Shown: piece after piece, positions 1 to 4,729 of the stretch
How the letters are laid out: each line of letters begins with the position of its first letter
Position numbering within the stretch: position 1 is the stretch's first letter
Origin: an uncultured Clostridia bacterium
Lineage (GTDB): Bacteria; Bacillota; Clostridia; RUG12999
Direction of reading: 5' to 3'
DNA length: 6,200 nucleotides
Assembly: GCA_934792465.1 (NCBI GenBank)
Contig: CAKVOK010000091.1
Location: forward strand, 1 to 6,200
Made by a program: the position numbers and the translations under genes
Notes under the pieces: generated by a model
Seen by the model: only the letters and a program-made list of their open reading frames with translations
Databases searched by the model: none
What the model was told of the DNA's origin: nothing

Positions 1-495
1 ACAGCGCCCGACAGTTCCGCCTCAAAGGGCAAGCTGTCGGCTGTTCTCGGCTGGCTTGCAAACAGGATAAAAGCAATAACAGGGCAAAACTCATGGCAGG
101 CAAATCCGCCTGTCACGCTTGCCGAGTGCAGTAAGCATATTTCGGGCGGTACACATCAGAATGCGAGCGTAAACGCAAACGGATTTATGAGCTATTCCGA
201 CAAGCAAAAGCTTGATAACGCAACATCGGAATACACTTCAAGCAGACTTATGATGCGGGATTCAAACGGCAGAGCAAAAGTGAAAAATCCAAGCACAGAC
301 TATGAAATAGCGAATAAAAATTATGTTGACACCAATTTTGTAAAGAAAAATTCCGATACCACAATGTCCGCAAAACTGACGGCACAGTCCAACACAGCCT
401 ACACAACAAAACAGGTGCGAAATATCGTACTGTGGACGAGCGGTTCTACTCCTCCGTCCACAAGCTACGGTGATATTGTAATCAAGACTTTCTGA
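1..495 (+). CDS. Phage tail fibre protein, C-terminal part (5' end outside window)
   Basis: The frame is open from base 1 to the TGA at 493-495, giving 164 visible residues. The methionine at 187 is internal, because the same frame runs unbroken upstream of it. The stretch around 166-220 encodes GGTHQNASVNANGFMSYSDK followed by QKLDNA. This is the H-x-NA...GFMS-x-x-DK-x-KLD pattern common in tail fibre and baseplate-associated proteins of Firmicutes phages. The later segment NKNYVDTNFVKK is a second tail-fibre-like motif, and the protein ends in a polar Ser/Thr/Gly-rich stretch. It probably contributes to host recognition or the tail tip of the virion. It lies 8 bases upstream of another structural gene and is followed by the lysis genes, the usual late-operon order. 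The N-terminal virion-attachment part is not visible, so the exact fibre class cannot be assigned. Confidence 0.8.
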   Translation, partial: TAPDSSASKGKLSAVLGWLANRIKAITGQNSWQANPPVTLAECSKHISGGTHQNASVNANGFMSYSDKQKLDNATSEYTSSRLMMRDSNGRAKVKNPSTDYEIANKNYVDTNFVKKNSDTTMSAKLTAQSNTAYTTKQVRNIVLWTSGSTPPSTSYGDIVIKTF

Positions 496-503
496 GGTGT
501 TAT

Positions 504-1358
504 ATGTCAAACATAAATTTTAAGTATGATTATCCGTATGTAGGATACGGCGAAAAAGGCAGATTTCAGTATCAGTGGTCAGAATCAAGAACCACGCTTA
601 ACCGCTGTTATACCTATCCGCTTTTGTTTAACACAGCTGTGCCCGGATGCTCACATATCACAATGGATATTGAGATTGAGAACACGGGTTCGGGTACGGT
701 ACTCGGTCGGTCGTGGGATTTTTATATTTACCGCCAAAACTACGGTTGGTATGAGGTATGCTCGTTCACTCTGCCGGACGATGGAAAATATACGATTGAC
801 ACTGACATTTCAAACTATACAATAACTCAGATTGCGTGCGTTCCGTCATCAAATCCGGGTTCAGGCAGGACATGGTCAACCTGGTACGGAATCACAAAAC
901 TGACGATTACTGAGAACATAACCTTGTCGGAACTTGATAATGATAAATACTTCTATGGTGTGTTTCCGAATAATTACGGTGTTCAAAAACAGCCGTCTAA
1001 AGTTTTTGTAAACATAGACGGTACGCTGAAAAAGGCAACGGCTGTGTATGTAAATGTTGAGGGAACACTAAAACAAGTGCCTATGCTGTTGTCAGCTGAG
1101 ATTAAGACAGATTCGGAAACAATGAAATTGTATAAGTTCATACCAACCACAGACGGCAATTATACAATCAAAGTAAACCGAAAAAGCGGCGACCACGAAA
1201 TACGGTTGTATGACAGCGAATTTAATCCAATGATCGATTCATACTTTTATTCACAGAGTTTTGCGCTTACCGCAGGCTCTGTTTTTTATATATCGGTAAC
1301 ACACTATTACAACGCAGACGCAAGCGAAAGCACTCTGCAGATTTTTAAGGAGGAATGA
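504..1358 (+). CDS. Phage tail-tip / receptor-binding type structural protein
   Basis: This gene encodes 284 residues and starts at ATG 504. The site GAGGTG (494-499) lies four bases upstream and overlaps the stop codon of the fibre gene. Residues 1-140 are rich in aromatic and beta-type sequence (for example GRSWDFYIYRQNYGWYEV), suggesting a beta-sandwich. I do not recognise that domain. Residues 166-194 hold two tandem copies of a short unit, KVFVNIDGTLKKATA and VYVNVEGTLKQVPM. Such VNVDGTLK repeats are frequent in minor structural proteins of Firmicutes phages. Residues 198-281 (AEIKTDSETMKLYKFIP, then GDHEIRLYDSEF and AGSVFYISV) resemble a PPC-like beta domain, which is often carbohydrate or surface associated. 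No signal peptide or membrane segment is apparent. The position between the fibre and holin genes supports a virion surface role, but the specific function is inferred. Confidence 0.6.
   Translation: MSNINFKYDYPYVGYGEKGRFQYQWSESRTTLNRCYTYPLLFNTAVPGCSHITMDIEIENTGSGTVLGRSWDFYIYRQNYGWYEVCSFTLPDDGKYTIDTDISNYTITQIACVPSSNPGSGRTWSTWYGITKLTITENITLSELDNDKYFYGVFPNNYGVQKQPSKVFVNIDGTLKKATAVYVNVEGTLKQVPMLLSAEIKTDSETMKLYKFIPTTDGNYTIKVNRKSGDHEIRLYDSEFNPMIDSYFYSQSFALTAGSVFYISVTHYYNADASESTLQIFKEE
1347..1353 (+). promoter_or_regulatory. Ribosome binding site for the holin gene
   Basis: AAGGAGG lies inside the end of the preceding gene. It is one base from ATG 1355 but ten bases from ATG 1364. That spacing favours 1364 as the true start, because a site one base away cannot work normally. 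Confidence 0.75.
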
Positions 1359-1363
1359 TATTT

Positions 1364-1792
1364 ATGAAAACGACATGGAATACGATTCAATTTATTTTTA
1401 CGGCAATCGGAGGATGGCTCGGTTGGTTTTTGGGAGGTGTGGACGGCTTGATTTACGCATTAATCGGATTTGTGACCGCCGATTACATAACGGGACTAAT
1501 GTGTGCGATTGTGGATAAAAAGCTGTCAAGCGAGGTGGGATTCAAAGGTATTTGCAAAAAGGTGCTTATTTTTGGATATGTCGGACTTGCAAATATTCTT
1601 GATGTTTACATTATCAAAACCGGCTCGGTATTGAGAACGGCAACTATCTTTTTCTATATATCCAACGAAGGACTCTCGCTTTTAGAAAATTCGGCATACT
1701 TGGGACTTCCCGTGCCGGATAAGGTAAAGAGTGTACTGCACCAACTGCACGACCGCGATGTTAAGGAGGATTCAACCGATGAAGATAAATAA
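1364..1792 (+). CDS. Phage holin (toxin secretion/phage lysis holin family, Phage_holin_4_1 type)
   Basis: This is a membrane protein of 142 residues from ATG 1364. ATG 1355, which overlaps the previous stop as ATGA, is in frame but too close to the Shine-Dalgarno site. Family hallmarks are visible: a hydrophobic N-terminus with GGVDGLIYALIG, DYITG at 40-44, KKLSSEVGFKGICKK at 52-66, and FYISNEGLSLLEN at 97-109 followed by LGLPVPDKV. Hydrophobic segments lie around residues 8-24, 27-49, 66-85 and 90-102. The tail is charged and ends DSTDEDK. The family forms membrane lesions that let the endolysin reach peptidoglycan at the end of infection. Its 3' end overlaps the amidase gene by 14 bases, so the two lysis proteins are probably translated in a coupled way. 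The length is typical for the family. Confidence 0.92.
   Translation: MKTTWNTIQFIFTAIGGWLGWFLGGVDGLIYALIGFVTADYITGLMCAIVDKKLSSEVGFKGICKKVLIFGYVGLANILDVYIIKTGSVLRTATIFFYISNEGLSLLENSAYLGLPVPDKVKSVLHQLHDRDVKEDSTDEDK
1763..1770 (+). promoter_or_regulatory. Ribosome binding site for the amidase gene
   Basis: AAGGAGGA ends eight bases before ATG 1779. It sits within the holin coding sequence and fixes the endolysin start at 1779 rather than at the upstream in-frame ATG 1731, which has no such site. Confidence 0.85.
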
Positions 1793-2516
1793 AAAGCAGA
1801 TTGCATATAACAGAACACCAAGGACGCAAAAGCCTGCGTATATCGTAATTCACGATACCGGCAACACCGGCAAAGGCGCCAATGCAAACGCACACTTTAA
1901 TTATTTTAACGGCGGCAACAGAAACGCATCGGCAGATTTCTTTGTTGATGATACGCAGATTCTTCAAGTGAATGATTACAATAAATTCTACACTTGGCAT
2001 TGCGGTGACGGCAAGGGCAAATACGGGATTACAAACCGTAACTCGGTCGGAATTGAAATCTGTGTAAACAGTGATAGTAATTATGATGTTGCGTTCTGCA
2101 AAATGGTGGAACTTACAAAATATCTTATGAAGGAATTAAATATTGATATAGACCATGTGGTTCGCCACTATGATGCAAGCCACAAAAACTGCCCGGCAAG
2201 TATGAGCAAAAACGGCTGGGCATTATGGAATACTTTCAAAAATAAATTAACCGAAAACGAGGAAGATTTAACTATGGCACAGTATGATGAACTGAAAAAG
2301 GAAATCGGCAATATCAGAACCGATGTAGACAAGCTTAAAAACAAAATGGTTTATGCCTGGGTGGACGATAATATGCCCGACTGGGCAAAGCCTACCGTCA
2401 CCAAGCTTATGCGAAAGGGTTATCTCAAAGGTGACAACGAGGGCAAGCTTATGCTTGATGATAATATGCTCCGTATTCTTGTAATCAATGACCGTGCCGG
2501 GATTTATGGTGAATAA
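1779..2516 (+). CDS. Phage endolysin: N-acetylmuramoyl-L-alanine amidase (Amidase_2) with C-terminal wall-binding domain
   Basis: The protein has 245 residues from ATG 1779. Residues about 15-155 form a zinc amidase of the Amidase_2 (PGRP-like) fold. H25 in VIHDTGN and H130 and C138 in VVRHYDASHKNCPA fit the three zinc ligands. WHCGDG (73-78) and VGIEICVN (90-97) are further family motifs. The enzyme cleaves the bond between N-acetylmuramic acid and L-alanine in peptidoglycan. There is no signal peptide, so release depends on the holin encoded just upstream. Residues about 166-190 (MAQYDELKKEIGNIR and onward) look like a short coiled coil. Residues about 192-243 (AWVDDNMPDWAKPTVTKL, then GYLKGD and LRILVINDRAGIY) match the SLH-like wall-binding tail common in clostridial phage endolysins. 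A possible internal start at 2274 is listed separately. A terminator follows. Confidence 0.93.
   Translation: MKINKKQIAYNRTPRTQKPAYIVIHDTGNTGKGANANAHFNYFNGGNRNASADFFVDDTQILQVNDYNKFYTWHCGDGKGKYGITNRNSVGIEICVNSDSNYDVAFCKMVELTKYLMKELNIDIDHVVRHYDASHKNCPASMSKNGWALWNTFKNKLTENEEDLTMAQYDELKKEIGNIRTDVDKLKNKMVYAWVDDNMPDWAKPTVTKLMRKGYLKGDNEGKLMLDDNMLRILVINDRAGIYGE
2259..2276 (+). promoter_or_regulatory. Possible internal ribosome binding site and start (ATG 2274) within the endolysin gene
   Basis: GAGGA at 2259-2263 stands ten bases before the in-frame ATG 2274, which codes for M166 at the exact boundary between the catalytic domain and the coiled-coil/wall-binding tail. Initiation here would give an 80-residue fragment without the catalytic domain. 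Clostridial phage endolysins such as CD27L and CTP1L are known to make a comparable C-terminal product. Its use in this gene is inference. Confidence 0.4.
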
Positions 2517-2532
2517 CCAAATATTTATCTAT

Positions 2533-2573
2533 GACCTGTGAGGATTTATTTCCTTGCAGGTCTTATTTTTTTT
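2533..2573 (+). terminator. Intrinsic terminator after the lysis genes
   Basis: GACCTG (2533-2538) pairs with CAGGTC (2557-2562), TG/TG forms two wobble pairs, and AGGA (2541-2544) pairs with TCCT (2551-2554). This closes a six-base loop TTTATT. The 12-pair stem is followed at once by TTATTTTTTTT. It begins 16 bases after the amidase stop and should end the late operon transcript. There is no matching A-run upstream, so it looks one-directional. Confidence 0.9.
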
Positions 2574-2588
2574 CTTAAAAGAGGTTAT

Positions 2589-2641
2589 GTCTACAATATA
2601 GACCAAACCAAAATGTAATCGGTTTTTATGAAAATGTAGAC
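2589..2641. repeat. 53-base imperfect dyad; candidate recombinase attachment site or operator
   Basis: The outer arms are GTCTACA (2589-2595) and TGTAGAC (2635-2641). The inner arms are AAACC (2605-2609) and GGTTT (2621-2625), sharing the same axis at 2615. By hand, 15 of the 26 positions in the two half-sites match. The left arm also forms its own small palindrome, GTCTA-caata-TAGAC (2589-2603). The size and the two-part half-sites resemble a serine integrase attP. However, the axis falls on a base rather than between two bases, which fits a 2-base staggered cut imperfectly. A regulator operator is the alternative. Confidence 0.45.
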
Positions 2642-2650
2642 GGAGACACT

Positions 2651-2667
2651 CAAAACTCCTTGTTTTG
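2651..2667. repeat. Small inverted repeat CAAAAC / GTTTTG
   Basis: Six-base perfect arms flank the five-base loop TCCTT. After a 3x3 mismatch, AGAC (2644-2647) and GTCT (2671-2674) extend the symmetry to 31 bases. CTCAAAA (2649-2655) can alternatively pair with TTTTGAG (2674-2680), so two structures compete. There is no adjoining T-run, so it is not a simple terminator. Confidence 0.45.
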
Positions 2668-2684
2668 TCGGTCTTTTGAGATTT

Positions 2685-2725
2685 GACTAATTCTAAAATT
2701 TAGTCTTTTCACTAAAAGTTTTTTT
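2685..2725. repeat. Overlapping inverted repeats (GACTAA/TTAGTC, CTTTT/AAAAG) followed by a T-run
   Basis: GACTAA (2685-2690) is mirrored by TTAGTC (2700-2705). TTTAGT (2699-2704) is mirrored again by ACTAAA (2711-2716). The hairpin CTTTT-cact-AAAAG (2705-2718) runs straight into seven T (2719-2725). It could be a weak, AT-only terminator or attenuator, or part of a protein-binding site. Confidence 0.35.
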
Positions 2726-2752
2726 GAATCTTTTTCGCCCGGACGCTATTTT
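2724..2752 (+). promoter_or_regulatory. Candidate promoter for the recombinase cassette
   Basis: TTGAAT (2724-2729) and TATTTT (2747-2752) lie exactly 17 bases apart, and each matches four of six bases of the sigma-A consensus. Start of transcription would fall near 2759, about 50 bases before the first gene. The -10 region lies in the loop of the CCGGAC/GTCCGG dyad. TAATAT at 2775-2780 is an alternative -10, but it has no good -35. Confidence 0.3.
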
Positions 2753-2761
2753 CATGTCCGG
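2739..2761. repeat. GC-rich dyad CCGGAC / GTCCGG overlapping the candidate promoter
   Basis: Perfect six-base arms (2739-2744 and 2756-2761) flank an 11-base AT-rich loop, and the dyad stands out in an AT-rich spacer. No useful T-run follows, which argues against a terminator. Its overlap with the candidate -10 makes an operator plausible. Confidence 0.4.
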
Positions 2762-2806
2762 TTTGTAGTGAGAGTAATATTTTTTAAGAAAATAGGTGGA
2801 CTGATT

Positions 2807-3193
2807 ATGACAGAACTGCAAAAAAATCAGATACTTACGCTGCGTGAACAAGGGTGTACATATGCGGAGATTTCCCGAAAAGTATCAATATCACTGAATA
2901 CCGTAAAATCATTCTGTTATAGAAAAAACGGTAATGATAAATCACGGGCTCAATGTAAAAATTGCGGAAAAACAATTATTATTCGTGATAAATGTAAGCC
3001 TCGTCAATTTTGTTGTGACACTTGTCGAATTGCATACTGGAAACGAACAAAAAAGCCGGAACGAACAATTTATCATTTAATATGTGAAACTTGCGGCAGG
3101 GAGTTTGAGTGTGACGGAAACAAGCGGCAAAAGTATTGTTCGCATGGCTGTTATATCGCAACGCGGTTTGGAAAAGGGGTAGAGAGCGTATGA
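2807..3193 (+). CDS. Small HTH and double zinc-finger DNA-binding protein, recombinase-associated
   Basis: The protein has 128 residues from ATG 2807, with AGGTGGA (2794-2800) six bases upstream. The in-frame GTG at 2768 has no usable site. Residues 5-38 (LREQGCTYAEISRKVSISLN followed by TVKSFCYR) form a helix-turn-helix like the DNA-binding region of sigma-70-type or resolvase-type proteins. Two cysteine clusters follow: C50-x2-C53 with C70-x2-C73, and C93-x2-C96 with C111-x3-C115. The FCCDTCR and KYCSHGC patterns suggest treble-clef zinc fingers. No other sigma factor regions are present, so it is not a full sigma factor. Proteins of this kind occur just upstream of serine recombinase genes in clostridial elements, to my knowledge. 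It is probably a regulator or an accessory of recombination, but the exact role is unknown. Its stop overlaps the next start as ATGA, implying coupled translation. Confidence 0.75.
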   Translation: MTELQKNQILTLREQGCTYAEISRKVSISLNTVKSFCYRKNGNDKSRAQCKNCGKTIIIRDKCKPRQFCCDTCRIAYWKRTKKPERTIYHLICETCGREFECDGNKRQKYCSHGCYIATRFGKGVESV

Positions 3194-3411
3194 ATCAAGA
3201 GTATTTCAGTAAAATAAATCGGTATAATTTTATTATGATGCAGGTGGATAAAATGCTGAACAGTAAGCTGATTACCGAGAAAGAGTACGCTAAAATTGAT
3301 ACAATTACAGCGGATACATGCGGCTTATCTTCGTGTAGTATATATCGTGAAAACAGCTTGATAAATCATGAAATCAGAGGTAATATATCACATAATACTA
3401 TAGGGAGGTGA
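3190..3411 (+). CDS. SHOCT-like small protein, recombinase-associated
   Basis: The protein has 73 residues from ATG 3190, which overlaps the previous stop codon. AAGGGG (3174-3179) lies ten bases upstream. The in-frame ATG at 3136 lies inside the previous gene without a good site. Residues about 12-45 (NFIMMQVDKMLNSKLITEKE followed by YAKIDTI) resemble the short helical SHOCT motif, with a helix, a G/K-x-ITEEE-type turn and a second helix. It is followed by CGLSSCSIYRE (44-54), a conserved-looking tail of this recombinase-linked group. The last 20 residues are polar and look unstructured. No membrane segment or metal site is evident. Its place between the HTH/zinc-finger gene and the recombinases, with a 4-base gap to the latter, suggests a partner of the recombinases, possibly a directionality or assembly factor. 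That function is inference. Confidence 0.7.
   Translation: MNQEYFSKINRYNFIMMQVDKMLNSKLITEKEYAKIDTITADTCGLSSCSIYRENSLINHEIRGNISHNTIGR
3403..3410 (+). promoter_or_regulatory. Ribosome binding site for the first recombinase
   Basis: GGGAGGTG ends five bases before ATG 3416 and overlaps the stop codon (3409-3411) of the SHOCT-like gene. Terminating ribosomes are therefore placed next to the next start. Confidence 0.8.
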
Positions 3412-3415
3412 CTCT

Positions 3416-4729
3416 ATGTCAAGAAATATAACAAAAATAGAAACACTGCCAAAGCTTGAGAAACTAAAAAAGGTTGCAGCTTACGCACGCGTTTCTAATG
3501 GAAAGGATGCAATGCTGCATTCGTTGTCGGCACAAATCAGCTATTACAACGGTTTAATCCAAAGTCATAGCGGTTGGAAATTTTGCGGTGTATATGCAGA
3601 TGAGGCTAAGTCGGGCACAAGAGATAACAGAGAAAATTTTATGCGCCTTATTAACGACTGCAGAGCAGGGAGAATTGATATGATTATTACAAAGTCAATT
3701 TCTCGGTTCGCAAGGAATACGGTTATGCTTCTGAAAACAGTGAGAGAGTTGAAAGCAATGGGAATTGATGTGTATTTTGAGGAACAGAACATACATACAA
3801 TCAGCGCCGAGGGAGAATTGATGCTTACCATCCTTGCCTCATATGCTCAGGAGGAAAGTCTGTCGGCAAGTGAAAACCAAAAATGGAGAATACGAAAATG
3901 TTTTGAAAAAGGGGAAACTGTAAATATTCGTAGACTTTTTGGATATGACGTTTTGAAAGGGAAATTGATACCGAATCCGGAGCAAACTAAAATTGTAAGA
4001 GAAATATTTGATAGAGTGATTGAGGGTGAAAGTTATGGTTCAATTGCAAGAGATTTTAATCAACGTAAGATTCAAACTCTATATAAAACAGTATGGAGAA
4101 GCTGCGGAATTTCACGCCTGGTAAGTAATGAAAAATTAGCAGGGGATGCATTGCTTCAAAAAAGCTTTATTAATAATCATATTGAAAAGAAACAATGCAA
4201 AAATCGAGGAGAGCTTCCGATGTTTTATGCGGAAGAAACTCATGAGCCAATAATAGATAAGGAAACATTTGCAAAAGCTAAGGTAATAGCAGAAAAAAGA
4301 CGCAAAAAAGCAGTTGCTGATAGAAAACAGGCAAAGCATACAGTGTTTTCAGGCTTGATACAATGTCCGAAATGCGGTAAAAATTATCGCAGAATTACGA
4401 GCAATGGCAGTTGCGGATATAACTGCTCAACATATATAAGTAAAGGAAAAGTATGTTGCCATGGAAAGAAAATTCCTGAAACAACATTGATAGAAGAAAC
4501 AATGGCGGTACTTGAGCTTACGTATTTTGATGAGGAAGAAGTTATAAATCGGATTGAGAAAATCGTAGTGCCGGAGCCTAATCATTTGATATTTAAACTG
4601 AAAAACGGAACTGAAATTGAACGTATATGGAAAGACCGTTCAAGAAAAGAAAGCTGGACTCCGGAAATGAGAGAATCGGCAAGACAAAAAACGCTCCAAA
4701 GGAGGGAAAAAGAGTGGCAAAAACAGTAA
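3416..4729 (+). CDS. Serine recombinase (large serine recombinase family), lacking the long coiled coil
   Basis: This is a complete gene of 437 residues. The N-terminal resolvase domain (about 18-160) has the YARVS motif with R25 and catalytic S27. It also has Q40, D62 in YADEAKSG, D88 in GRIDMI, and the arginine pair R97/R100 in SRFARN, then GELMLTILASYAQEES before the long helix. The recombinase domain follows (about 170-300, with GDALLQKSF at 243-251). A zinc ribbon comes next, with C317-x2-C320, C333, C337 and C347/C348. After the ribbon only about 90 residues remain. They end in LKNGTEIERIWKDRSRKESW and onward, with no extended coiled coil, unlike its neighbour. The enzyme should cut and rejoin DNA through a 5' phosphoserine intermediate. 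Its 3' end overlaps the second recombinase by 16 bases, so the two are likely made and used together for integration or excision of the element. Confidence 0.93.
   Translation: MSRNITKIETLPKLEKLKKVAAYARVSNGKDAMLHSLSAQISYYNGLIQSHSGWKFCGVYADEAKSGTRDNRENFMRLINDCRAGRIDMIITKSISRFARNTVMLLKTVRELKAMGIDVYFEEQNIHTISAEGELMLTILASYAQEESLSASENQKWRIRKCFEKGETVNIRRLFGYDVLKGKLIPNPEQTKIVREIFDRVIEGESYGSIARDFNQRKIQTLYKTVWRSCGISRLVSNEKLAGDALLQKSFINNHIEKKQCKNRGELPMFYAEETHEPIIDKETFAKAKVIAEKRRKKAVADRKQAKHTVFSGLIQCPKCGKNYRRITSNGSCGYNCSTYISKGKVCCHGKKIPETTLIEETMAVLELTYFDEEEVINRIEKIVVPEPNHLIFKLKNGTEIERIWKDRSRKESWTPEMRESARQKTLQRREKEWQKQ
4698..4706 (+). promoter_or_regulatory. Ribosome binding site deciding the GTG start of the second recombinase
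   Basis: AAAGGAGGG lies inside the 3' end of the first recombinase gene, seven bases before GTG 4714. The next in-frame ATG (4771) comes 57 bases later and lacks such a site. Confidence 0.8.

Larger units (their letters stand above)
2574..2806. other. Non-coding spacer between lysis genes and recombinase cassette, rich in inverted repeats
   Basis: I see no gene in this 233-base AT-rich stretch on either strand. It holds a series of small dyads: the 53-base imperfect palindrome at 2589-2641, CAAAAC/GTTTTG at 2651-2667, GACTAA/TTAGTC at 2685-2705, CTTTT/AAAAG at 2705-2718 followed by seven T, and CCGGAC/GTCCGG at 2739-2761. A promoter for the downstream operon and a site for its recombinases would both be expected here. 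Large serine integrases commonly have attP directly upstream of their gene or operon. Confidence 0.7.

Noticed and set aside
262..510. Minus-strand open frame over the tail fibre gene
   Set aside because: It is the shadow of a convincing + strand phage gene and has no ribosome site or recognisable motif. The same holds for the other minus-strand frames in the window (1654-1893, 1761-2000, 2979-3161, 3565-3831, 4136-4339, 4582-4764, 5585-5773).
1731..1778. N-terminal extension of the amidase to ATG 1731
   Set aside because: It lies inside the holin gene, adds a sequence unlike the family, and lacks a ribosome site. ATG 1779 has AAGGAGGA at ideal spacing.
2739..2767. CCGGAC/GTCCGG as an intrinsic terminator
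   Set aside because: The arms are good, but only TTTG follows on the + strand and no A-run precedes it for the - strand. An operator or other dyad is more likely.
2768..2806. GTG start for the HTH/zinc-finger protein
   Set aside because: No ribosome site precedes it, the added residues do not belong to the HTH fold, and ATG 2807 has a good AGGTGGA.
3136..3189. Upstream ATG for the SHOCT-like gene
   Set aside because: It would overlap the previous gene by 58 bases without a good ribosome site. ATG 3190 gives the tight ATGA coupling.
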